From contig JAUXWS010000005.1 of NCBI GenBank assembly GCA_030685015.1, positions 1 to 12,482 of the forward strand: a stretch of DNA of 12,482 bases. Direction: 5' to 3'. Position numbers and translations under genes: made by a program. Below the pieces are notes generated by a model. That model ran no database searches. It was given only the letters and a program-made list of their open reading frames with translations, and had not been told where the DNA came from. Shown one piece after another: positions 1 through 7,232 of the stretch. The number at the start of each line of letters is the position of its first letter. Within the stretch, counting starts at the first letter, position 1. The stretch is from a bacterium (GTDB taxonomy: Bacteria > CAIWAD01).

Positions 1-398
1 CGCACGGCGGCGCGCGAGGGCGGCCGCGCGCCCGGCCGGAACGCCCAGACCCGCCGCAGCACGCCGCTGGTCAAATCGAAGCGTCCGCCGCTCAGCTGGT
101 GCCCTGTCTCGGCGAAGTCCAGCAGGCGCTCGATCTCCTCGTCCGTCTCCACCCAATCACCGGCGGTTGTCCGCAAGAAGCTGGTCCAGCTGTCCTCCCG
201 GTAGCGGCTGTAGCGGTCCTGGATGCGCCAGGCTTCCGCCGCGCCCAGGCGCGCCAGCTCGAGGGCGGCGCGGCGCGGGCAGGAACGCAGATGGATCTCG
301 CCGGGTCCGGCGAAGCAGGGGAAGCGGGCCACCCACCCGGATGCGCCCGCCTCCAGCCGCACCTCGCGCAGCGGCTCAGAGGGTGGTGCGGTAGCCAA
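1..398 (-). CDS. apbE: ApbE-family FAD:protein FMN transferase (partial, 3' end off the window)
   Basis: Members of this family move FMN from FAD onto a Ser/Thr of a target protein. About 132 N-terminal codons are present; the catalytic C-terminal half lies beyond position 1. The family is recognised from a GPGEIHL segment (residues 31-37, the place of the usual MGS-PCEIHL), a DRYSRYREDS helix, the E-T-D-E-E-I-E-R-LL helix, and SGGRFDLTSGVLRRVW, which matches the S-G-x-FD-[IL]-T-x-G-x-L motif of ApbE. An in-frame stop at 402-404 limits the start to TTG 398 (GGTGA just upstream, with short spacing) or GTG 362. The TTG start overlaps the DUF3570 gene by 23 bp, suggesting translational coupling. 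No signal peptide is possible in this frame, which is odd because many ApbE proteins are periplasmic lipoproteins. The upstream DUF3570 protein is the likely substrate. Family call firm, start uncertain. Confidence 0.85.
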   Translation of the reverse strand, partial: MATAPPSEPLREVRLEAGASGWVARFPCFAGPGEIHLRSCPRRAALELARLGAAEAWRIQDRYSRYREDSWTSFLRTTAGDWVETDEEIERLLDFAETGHQLSGGRFDLTSGVLRRVWAFRPGARPPSRAAV

Positions 399-1632
399 GA
401 GTCACCATCCAGGCCTGCAGATCGGGCGTCAAGTCCAGGCCGTGCTGGGCCCCCAGTGGCGCGGGCGAGAGGTCGAATCGCTGGCGCATCCAGGCCGGCT
501 TGATCCAGAGCTGGCCCCAGTCGGCCGCGGGCAGGTCCAGACGCAGGGCGAGGGTCCACGAGGTCATGCCCGCCAGGCGCGCATCCGCCGTCAGGTGCTC
601 CGGCAGCGCCTGTGTCGCGGGCCAGCTGTGGGCATAGCCGTCGGCGCGCGACTGGAGGCTCCAGCGCACCTCGGGCCGCACGCGCAGGCCCGGCGCGGCC
701 TCGGGCTTCCACCAGTACTGCAGGTCGGCGGTGGTGGCGCGCACGCCCCAGCTGTCCTGGTAGCGGCGCAGGTCGGCGTGGAGCACGTCGCGGCCCAGGT
801 GGACGGCGTTGGCCCAGAAAAGGGTCCAGCGCGTGCGGGACGCAGGGCGGGACTCATTCAGCCAGGAGACGGGCGCACCGTCGTCGTCCACCAGGCTGAT
901 CCCCTTGTAAGGGTCGGTCAGCCAGCCCCGATCCCGTCCCGCTCCCAGGTTCAGCTGCGTCAGCCAGCGGCGGTTCATGACCTGGGTGATCCCCACCAGC
1001 CCGTCGCGGATCTGCTTGCTCGCCGCGTCACCTGTCGAGACGCGGTCCTGGTAGTCGCCCAAAGGCTCCGGCACGCCTCCCTTGGGCCGAAGGCGGTCCT
1101 GGCTCAGGGAAAGTCCCATGGTCAGCGTGGTGAGGCGCTGGTTGAGGTCCTGGCTGAGCGTGGCGCTGGCGCCCAGGCTGCGGTAGTCCATCTCGAAGGA
1201 GCCGCTCAGGCCCGCGTCCAGTCGCAGGGTCCGCGTCAGCGGCTGCTCCCAGTCCAGGCCGACGGCGTGGCGCTGGTCGCGGAACTCCCGCACGGGCAGC
1301 TCGCCGGGAGCGGCCGAGTAGCCGCGCCCGGACGCGGAGGTGAAGGTCTGGAGGGTGGCGGCGGGCGCCGCCCCGTTGGGACTGGCGCCGCTCATGGAGT
1401 CGAAGCCATAGCGCATTCCCAGCGCCCGCTCCCCGGGCAGGGGCAGGCGCAGGTGGAGGACGGGTTCGACGATGTTGACGCGGCCCTGCTCCTGGTAGAC
1501 AAGAGTCGCCTGTTCGACGCTCAGGCCGGTCAGGTCCAGGGCCTGGGCCTCCGGAGCGCCCAGCAACCGGGATGTGGCCAGGGCCAGCAGGGCGGCGGCG
1601 TTCCGGCCGGCGACAGGGGATGTCAGTTGCAT
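376..1632 (-). CDS. DUF3570 family exported protein, probable outer-membrane beta-barrel and FMN acceptor
   Basis: This 418-residue protein begins with a signal-peptide-like segment (residues 1 to about 31, ending in EAQA). The rest alternates polar and hydrophobic residues in many short strands with aromatic belts (YWWKP, WALRLDL-like strands), as in outer-membrane beta-barrels, and the overall pattern fits DUF3570. Residues 78-84 read DSMSGAS followed by PNGA. This fits the D-x-x-[ST]-G-A-[ST] site at which ApbE enzymes attach FMN; Ser84 would be the acceptor. The ATG at 1632 has a GGGAGG ribosome site six bases upstream that lies inside the glycine codons of the preceding gene, and the two genes overlap by 10 bp. 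Its 3' end overlaps the ApbE gene. The exact function is unknown. A flavinylated outer-membrane electron carrier is my inference from the motif and the neighbour. Confidence 0.87.
   Translation of the reverse strand: MQLTSPVAGRNAAALLALATSRLLGAPEAQALDLTGLSVEQATLVYQEQGRVNIVEPVLHLRLPLPGERALGMRYGFDSMSGASPNGAAPAATLQTFTSASGRGYSAAPGELPVREFRDQRHAVGLDWEQPLTRTLRLDAGLSGSFEMDYRSLGASATLSQDLNQRLTTLTMGLSLSQDRLRPKGGVPEPLGDYQDRVSTGDAASKQIRDGLVGITQVMNRRWLTQLNLGAGRDRGWLTDPYKGISLVDDDGAPVSWLNESRPASRTRWTLFWANAVHLGRDVLHADLRRYQDSWGVRATTADLQYWWKPEAAPGLRVRPEVRWSLQSRADGYAHSWPATQALPEHLTADARLAGMTSWTLALRLDLPAADWGQLWIKPAWMRQRFDLSPAPLGAQHGLDLTPDLQAWMVTLGYRTTL
1381..1401 (-). other. Putative ApbE flavinylation site within the DUF3570 protein
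   Basis: These seven codons encode D-S-M-S-G-A-S (residues 78-84). ApbE targets such as NqrC and RnfG carry D-x-x-[ST]-G-A-[ST], with FMN joined by a phosphoester to the last Ser/Thr. The site sits near the N-terminus of the mature protein and is followed by P-N-G-A. Modification is predicted from the motif only. Confidence 0.6.
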
Positions 1633-1850
1633 CCGCAGCCTCCCCCGCCCACCCCGGCGCCGCCGTGGGCCGTCTCCTTGCTGAAGTAGACGTGTTCGTC
1701 GAGGCCGGCCTCGAGGGCATCGGGCACGAGTCGCATCTCAGGTTCGGCCAGCAGGTCGCGCTCCCAGGGCTGGACGCGCGTCATCACGCAGCCCAGGCTG
1801 CCCAGCCCCGCGGCCAGCAGCAGGCCGCCCAGCACCAGGGCGCGCCTCAT
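1623..1850 (-). CDS. DUF4266 small lipoprotein with Gly-rich, Cys-containing C-terminus
   Basis: This is a 75-residue protein. It opens with a lipoprotein signal peptide (MRRALVLGGLLLAAGLGSLGC) whose lipobox S-L-G-C puts the lipidated cysteine at residue 21. The mature part has the DUF4266 pattern VQPWERDLLAEPEM, then LEAGLDEHVYFSKE, and ends in a glycine run and G-C-G-C-N. The start is the ATG at 1850, which overlaps the TGA of the thioredoxin gene as ATGA; a GAAGGGG ribosome site precedes it. A longer in-frame start at 1901 is rejected because it would bury the signal peptide. DUF4266 genes commonly sit beside DUF3570 and ApbE genes. Function is unknown; the two C-terminal cysteines could bind a metal or exchange disulfides with the neighbouring thioredoxin (inference). 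Confidence 0.88.
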   Translation of the reverse strand: MRRALVLGGLLLAAGLGSLGCVMTRVQPWERDLLAEPEMRLVPDALEAGLDEHVYFSKETAHGGAGVGGGGCGCN

Positions 1851-2398
1851 GGCATGTCCCCTTCCGATGTGGCCGGAGGCGCCGGCTCCGCCAGCAGGCA
1901 CTGGATGAAGGCCTCAAGCTCCGCGATCTCCCCGGGGCGGAAGCCCGTGTGGATGCGGCGCAGCACACCGCGGCGGTCGATCAGATAGGATGTGGGCATG
2001 CCGGGGAGGGTGTAGGCGGCCGCCGCCCCGCCCTGGGGATCGAACGCGACGGGGAAGCTCACCGGTCGACCCGACAGGAAGGCGTCGGCCTTCTTGCGCT
2101 GCTTGTCCACGTTGACGCCCAGGACAGTGAAGCCCCGGTCCCGGAGCCGCAGGTGCAAGGACTCGAGCCAGGGGAAGGACTGGGCGCAGGGGCCGCACCA
2201 GGAAGCCCAGAAGTCCAGCAGCACCACCTGCCCGCGGAACTGCGCCAGGCTGATGGGATCAGCCAAGCCAGGCAGGGCGAGATCGGGGGCCGTCCGGCCC
2301 ACGGCCGCTTCACCGGCGCGGGCCGGCAGCGCGGCCAGCAGCAGGATGGCCAGAAGCGCTCCCCACCAGCGGGAAGCAGGTCGTGCGGAAGGTCGCAT
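1847..2398 (-). CDS. TlpA-like exported thioredoxin-fold protein
   Basis: This 183-residue protein has an N-terminal signal peptide (hydrophobic residues 13-24, likely cleavage after ARA at 28) and a redoxin/AhpC-TSA fold. The active site WCGPC is at residues 67-71 in the frame LLDFWASWCGPC, and the cis-proline sits in GMPTSYLID (Pro135), both hallmarks of TlpA/ResA-type thiol oxidoreductases working outside the cytoplasm. Such proteins reduce or exchange disulfides, for example during cytochrome maturation. Here no cytochrome genes are near, so the substrate may be the DUF4266 or DUF3570 partner (inference). The ATG at 2398 has an AGGAG site seven bases upstream. Its stop overlaps the DUF4266 start. 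It lies 99 bp downstream of the DUF2231 gene. Confidence 0.95.
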   Translation of the reverse strand: MRPSARPASRWWGALLAILLLAALPARAGEAAVGRTAPDLALPGLADPISLAQFRGQVVLLDFWASWCGPCAQSFPWLESLHLRLRDRGFTVLGVNVDKQRKKADAFLSGRPVSFPVAFDPQGGAAAAYTLPGMPTSYLIDRRGVLRRIHTGFRPGEIAELEAFIQCLLAEPAPPATSEGDMP

Positions 2399-2476
2399 CA
2401 GCGTCTCCTTGCTTGTTGCCGGAAGTCACGAACCGCGAGCAAGGAGCAATTCCTCTCCTCCCTGGTTGGAAACCCA

Positions 2477-2492
2477 GCCTGCGCCGGCAGGC
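2477..2492. repeat. Short GC hairpin in the gap between DUF2231 and TlpA genes
   Basis: A perfect 6-bp stem (GCCTGC / GCAGGC) closes a GCCG loop, and a two-base bulge would allow further pairing outward (CAG / CTG). It sits just past the DUF2231 stop codon on the minus strand. There is no T-tract, so it may be a weak terminator, an RNA-stability element or chance in GC-rich DNA. Confidence 0.3.
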
Positions 2493-2497
2493 GCTGG

Positions 2498-3034
2498 TCA
2501 ATCGCTGTCGCCGCCTCGCTCTTTTCGCTGGGCTCCTTCATCCAGGACAGGGCCGGGTGAGGGTCCGGCCGGCAGCTCGTACCCGGCGCGCGCCGCCGGA
2601 GCCTGATGGATGTAGACCAGGTCGCCGCCCGCCTTGCCCGTGCGCAGGGCCAACGCCAGGACGACGATGGACAAGCCAAAGAGGATGAATGGCAACACCC
2701 GTCGAAAGCGTGAACCCAAAGGCAGCAGGGGCAACAGGGTCAAGGCCAGCAGCCCTGCCGCCGCCCAGGCGAAGACCTGGGCCGCTTCCTCATGGGATTC
2801 CAGTGCGGCATGCGGTACCAGGCGCTCCACCCGGTCCTCCTCCCCTTCGCCTGTTCTGATGGCGGCGTAGGAACCCAGCACGATGAGGAACTGCACGAGG
2901 AGGGCGATGAGCCAGGCCGGACGCCCCAGCTTGCCTCTGCCGTCCAGGATGGCCATGAGCAGCAGGAGCAGGGGCATGAGGAGGGCCAGTCCGAGGGGCA
3001 GATGGACGACGGCGGGGTGCAACAGGTCGGGCAT
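2498..3034 (-). CDS. DUF2231 family four-helix integral membrane protein
   Basis: This 178-residue protein has four predicted membrane helices, at about residues 8-30, 40-60, 86-107 and 112-132. The N-terminus LLHPAVVHLPLGLA is the DUF2231 signature, with His6 and His11 at the membrane edge. A conserved HEE occurs before helix 3, and RTGKAGGDLVYIH follows helix 4. The C-terminal tail of about 30 residues is charged and low in complexity. The family has no established biochemical role that I can name; the conserved histidines would be compatible with haem or metal binding and hence transmembrane electron transfer (inference). The ATG at 3034 has a GGAGG ribosome site. It is the first gene of the leftward series and is probably co-transcribed with the thioredoxin gene. 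Confidence 0.85.
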   Translation of the reverse strand: MPDLLHPAVVHLPLGLALLMPLLLLLMAILDGRGKLGRPAWLIALLVQFLIVLGSYAAIRTGEGEEDRVERLVPHAALESHEEAAQVFAWAAAGLLALTLLPLLPLGSRFRRVLPFILFGLSIVVLALALRTGKAGGDLVYIHQAPAARAGYELPAGPSPGPVLDEGAQRKERGGDSD

Positions 3035-3133
3035 GGGGCCTCCACGTTGGGCTGCCCGCCCCTGCGACCGGCAGCGACGCCCAAGTAGGTGATTGACGGC
3101 CCGGCGGGCAATCCGTCATGCGCTACGAGTGGC

Positions 3134-3162
3134 ATCCCATTGCCATTCTACGACTTCGTCAA
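3134..3162 (-). promoter_or_regulatory. Candidate sigma70-type promoter for the DUF2231-ApbE operon
   Basis: On the minus strand TTGACG (3162-3157) is followed after 17 bases by TGGGAT (3139-3134). The -35 box matches five of six consensus bases, but the -10 box matches only three. It lies about 100 bases before the DUF2231 start codon. Promoter consensus for this lineage is unknown, so the call is tentative. Confidence 0.3.
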
Positions 3163-3179
3163 CAACACAGGTCATCCGG

Positions 3180-3202
3180 CGCATGGGCGCGCAACCCATG
3201 CG
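3180..3202. repeat. Perfect palindrome upstream of the candidate promoter
   Basis: Arms CGCATGGG (3180-3187) and CCCATGCG (3195-3202) flank a seven-base spacer. The element lies about 18 bp upstream of the candidate -35 box of the leftward operon and 24 bp from the 11-bp array. It could be an operator for a dimeric regulator or an RNA hairpin; nothing in the window identifies the binder. Confidence 0.5.
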
Positions 3203-3225
3203 ACCCGGGTCCTCGGACTGGCGGG

Positions 3226-3379
3226 GCTGCCCTGGGGTTGCCCGGGGATTGCCCGGGGGTTGCCCGGGGGAGGCCCGGGGGTTGCCCGGGGGAGGCCCGG
3301 GGGTTGCCCTGGTGTTGCCCTGGTGTTGCCCTGGTGTTCCCCTGGTGTTGCCCTGGTGTTGCCCTGGTGTTACCCGGGG
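3226..3379. repeat. Tandem array of fourteen 11-bp repeats
   Basis: Fourteen contiguous 11-bp units fill exactly 154 bp. Units 2, 4 and 6 are GTTGCCCGGGG, unit 3 is ATTGCCCGGGG, and units 5 and 7 are GAGGCCCGGGG. Units 8-10, 12 and 13 are GTTGCCCTGGT and unit 11 is GTTCCCCTGGT. Unit 14 returns to the CCCGGGG form (GTTACCCGGGG), and unit 1 is the intermediate GCTGCCCTGGG. The arrangement (one block of each subtype, plus the alternating GTT/GAG pairs in units 4-7) shows expansion by slippage or unequal exchange. The period is not a multiple of three, so it is not a coding repeat. Confidence 0.96.
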
Positions 3380-3426
3380 CAGCCGTCCAAATCACCTGAC
3401 ACCAGGTGCCTGCCGCCAGGAGGGAG

Positions 3427-3452
3427 CGCGCCCCGACCAGGGCCGGGGCGCG
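3427..3452 (-). terminator. Probable groEL transcription terminator hairpin
   Basis: A perfect 9-bp stem (CGCGCCCCG / CGGGGCGCG) with an eight-base loop lies 26 bases past the groEL stop codon on the minus strand. It lacks a following T-tract, so it may act as a GC-rich stem-only terminator or as a 3'-end stabiliser. Confidence 0.6.
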
Positions 3453-3478
3453 TCAGCGATGTCGATGTCCAGCGGGGC

Positions 3479-5420
<1,942 letters not shown>

Positions 5421-5484
5421 GGAACCCTCCTTGTGAAGTGATTTGAATGAATGATCAGGATTTTTAGCGCGCCGCCCCCGGCCA

Positions 5485-5511
5485 TTAGCACTCTCTTGGG
5501 GCGAGTGCCAA
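5485..5511 (-). promoter_or_regulatory. CIRCE operator (HrcA binding site)
   Basis: The plus strand reads TTAGCACTC, nine bases, then GAGTGCCAA. This is the CIRCE inverted repeat (TTAGCACTC-N9-GAGTGCTAA) with one departure in one arm. It lies 64 bp upstream of the groES start codon, the expected place for HrcA repression of groESL. The hrcA gene is not in the window. Confidence 0.96.
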
Positions 5512-5541
5512 TAATATCAACCAGACGGATGGACTTGTCAA
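5511..5541 (-). promoter_or_regulatory. groESL sigma70-type promoter overlapping CIRCE
   Basis: On the minus strand a perfect TTGACA (5541-5536) is followed after 17 bases by GATATT (5518-5513) or after 19 bases by TATTAT (5516-5511). Either -10 box abuts or overlaps the CIRCE arm, so bound HrcA would block the polymerase. Confidence 0.7.
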
Positions 5542-5698
5542 GAGCGAGGGCTGTTCAACTTCGGTCCTTTGGTGACAAAATCCGCCAGACACTACGTGTT
5601 AACCCATAGACGTGCCTTATGTGTCATTCACATCGTCACACGGGTGAAGCTGGCACACGGTTTGCCCAAACGACCCCTAAGCTAAAAGGGGGAACAAC

Positions 5699-6655
5699 AT
5701 GATCAAACGAATCGGATTGGGCTACCTGATGGTGCTGTCGGCGTGCGCACCTGCCCTGGCCGTTCCCATGTCCGGACTGCTCGCCTGGTATCCCTATGAG
5801 GGTGACGCCCAGGATGCCAGCGGCAACGGCCTGCATGGCTCCCCATGGCAGCTCTCCTATTTGCCCGGTCATGCAGGCCAGGCGGCTTGGTTCAATGGCG
5901 ACGACAGCCGCATGGGCATGAATGTGGGGTTCGCACCCGGTGACTGGACGATCTGCGGCTGGGCCTATGTCGAGGTGATCAATTCGGCCTGGACGGACTG
6001 GCAGGACTTCGTCAGTTCCAGCACGCAAAACTTCGCCGTCGGCATTGACAACTGGGACGGCGGCAAGCTGACCCTGTGGGTGGGCGGCGACACGGCCCAG
6101 GATCCGAACCCCGCTCCACTGCAAACGCCCTTCTTCTGGCTCTTCGAACACGACGCCGGCACCTGCCGCATCTGGCGGGACGGCCAGCTGGTGGCCAGCG
6201 TGGCCAGCGGCTATACTCCTGCCTTCCTGCGCACGGTGGGGCAATGGATCGCCGGGGCCGCCTCGCCCATGGACCGCGAACCCATGCACGGCTGGCTGGA
6301 CGAGATCTGCATCTACAATCGTGTCCTGGACGACGCGGAGAAAGCGGAACTCCTTGGTGGCGGCGGCACGGTGGAGGCTGTGGACCTGCCACGGACCATC
6401 GGCTTGCTGGAGGCTTGGCCCAATCCCTTCAATCCCTCGACGACCTTGAGCTTCGACCTGGCGGACCCGGCACGGGTGCAGGTGCGGTTGCTGGACATGC
6501 AGGGACGCGAGGCGCTCCTCGTGTACGACGGGTGGCTGAGTCGCGGTGCCCAGCGGTTCAACGTGGAAGCGGGCGGCATGGCCAGTGGCATCTACATCGC
6601 CCAGGTGTCCGCCAACGGACAGCATCAGGCCATGAAGCTGATCCTCTTGCGCTGA
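5699..6655 (+). CDS. Secreted LamG/concanavalin A-like domain protein with T9SS-type sorting domain
   Basis: This 318-residue protein has a signal peptide (residues 1-21, cleavage after ALA). A jelly-roll LamG-like domain follows from about 26 to 225, opening with LLAWYPYEGDAQDASGNGLHG, a common start for LamG domains, and closing with HGWLDEICIYNRVLDDAE. The C-terminus (about 236-318) begins with WPNPFNPST and ends with ASGIYIAQV...MKLILLR, the Por/type IX sorting domain that directs export across the outer membrane and attachment or release. The ligand or enzymatic activity is not apparent; LamG domains bind carbohydrate or protein. The ATG at 5699 has an AAGGGGG site. It runs divergently from groESL, and no clear promoter was found in the shared upstream region. 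Confidence 0.87.
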   Translation: MIKRIGLGYLMVLSACAPALAVPMSGLLAWYPYEGDAQDASGNGLHGSPWQLSYLPGHAGQAAWFNGDDSRMGMNVGFAPGDWTICGWAYVEVINSAWTDWQDFVSSSTQNFAVGIDNWDGGKLTLWVGGDTAQDPNPAPLQTPFFWLFEHDAGTCRIWRDGQLVASVASGYTPAFLRTVGQWIAGAASPMDREPMHGWLDEICIYNRVLDDAEKAELLGGGGTVEAVDLPRTIGLLEAWPNPFNPSTTLSFDLADPARVQVRLLDMQGREALLVYDGWLSRGAQRFNVEAGGMASGIYIAQVSANGQHQAMKLILLR

Positions 6656-6737
6656 CCCCGCGCCATGTGTCAGGCTGATTGGACAAGCAGACTGGCGGGG
6701 GGCTTGGCTGACCGGTCCGTGGTTGATCCGCCACACA

Positions 6738-6762
6738 GGTGTCCGACCATGGGTCGGACACC
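6738..6762. repeat. Palindrome family A, copy 1
   Basis: Perfect 11-bp arms GGTGTCCGACC and GGTCGGACACC enclose the three-base loop ATG. The flanks continue as ACA before the stem. The same stem core and flank recur about 190 bp downstream, showing a dispersed element and not a one-off hairpin. Confidence 0.8.
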
Positions 6763-6926
6763 CTGGCAGTTGTTGCCGCGCGCATGTACGGCCCTTCGGC
6801 AAGACAGCCGCCGATGTGTGCGTCTGTCACGAGCTGGAGGAATCCCCGGCGGGCGGGCGTCAAGCCGGGCAGGCGACGAGATTCTCCACGGAAAGCAGTG
6901 GCCGGATGGTGTCTGTGCCGGCGAAC

Positions 6927-6953
6927 AGGTGTCCGACACTTCATCGGACACCT
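6927..6953. repeat. Palindrome family A, copy 2
   Basis: Perfect 10-bp arms AGGTGTCCGA and TCGGACACCT enclose a seven-base loop (CACTTCA). Like copy 1 it is preceded by ACAGGTGTCCGAC and followed by a GGCA...TGCCGC segment. The loop differs while the stem is kept, as expected for a structure under selection or a mobile palindromic repeat. Confidence 0.8.
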
Positions 6954-7006
6954 CGGCAAGGCGTGCCGCCCCCTGTGGACAACCCGCCAGGTGGTGTCAA
7001 AGCAGG

Positions 7007-7048
7007 GGACAGTCCACAGACTGTCCACGGACTGTCCATGGACAGTCC
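7007..7048. repeat. Double palindrome cluster, family B
   Basis: Two adjacent palindromes share the heptamer ACTGTCC/GGACAGT. The first (7007-7026) has arms GGACAGTC and GACTGTCC around CACA. The second (7029-7048) is a continuous 20-bp perfect palindrome centred on CCATGG. The four half-sites could pair in alternative ways. They resemble REP-type elements, but no RAYT transposase is in the window. Confidence 0.8.
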
Positions 7049-7139
7049 GCCCTGCCCCGTCACCGACCTCGTCTGCGCATGCCGCCCGCTGCCTCACGGC
7101 GGCGAGGTCATGACTCCGCGCCAGGATGCTCAGGCGGCT

Positions 7140-7181
7140 CGGCTCCCAAGCGTGAGCCGGGGGATCCCGGCTTCGCCGGGA
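7140..7181. terminator. Paired hairpins, possible bidirectional terminator
   Basis: The first hairpin has arms CGGCTC (7140-7145) and GAGCCG (7154-7159). The second has perfect 7-bp arms TCCCGGC (7165-7171) and GCCGGGA (7175-7181) around TTC. They lie about 50 bp from the SRAP stop codon between convergent genes, a natural terminator position. No T-tract follows on either strand, so the assignment rests on stem strength and location. Confidence 0.4.
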
Positions 7182-7232
7182 CGACCGCTTGCCCATGGGG
7201 GGCCATTCATGGTTTTCTCGTGGAACCGCGCC

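Larger units (their letters stand above)
3035..3478. other. Non-coding region between groEL and the DUF2231 operon
   Basis: This 444-bp stretch holds no convincing gene. From right to left (the direction of transcription) it contains the groEL terminator hairpin, a small 6-bp-stem inverted repeat at 3393-3408 (CACCTG / CAGGTG, four-base loop), the 14-unit 11-bp repeat array, an 8-bp-stem palindrome and a weak promoter candidate for the DUF2231 gene. Open frames cross the array on both strands only because its unit lacks stop codons. Confidence 0.8.
6656..7232. other. Palindrome-rich non-coding region between convergent genes
   Basis: This 577-bp stretch lies between the ends of the LamG-like gene and the SRAP gene. 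I find no credible gene: long open frames on both strands resemble no family and have the low-complexity Arg/Pro/Ala composition of GC-rich shadow frames. It contains two related palindromes (about 6738 and 6927), a double palindrome cluster (7007-7048), a 6-bp-stem repeat at 7081-7103 (GCCGCC / GGCGGC) and two hairpins near 7140-7181. Confidence 0.75.

Noticed and set aside
223-1689. Plus-strand open frame of 488 codons over the DUF3570 gene
   Set aside because: It is a shadow frame rich in Gly, Gln, Arg and Ala with no domain pattern, opposite recognisable genes with ribosome sites and operon overlaps.
3226-3379. Repeat array as a CRISPR
   Set aside because: Units are 11 bp and contiguous with no spacers, and no cas gene is nearby.
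3159-3395. Minus-strand frame with collagen-like PGQ repeats
   Set aside because: The peptide repeat comes from an 11-bp DNA period read in three successive frames; there is no ribosome site, and the unit length is not a multiple of three.
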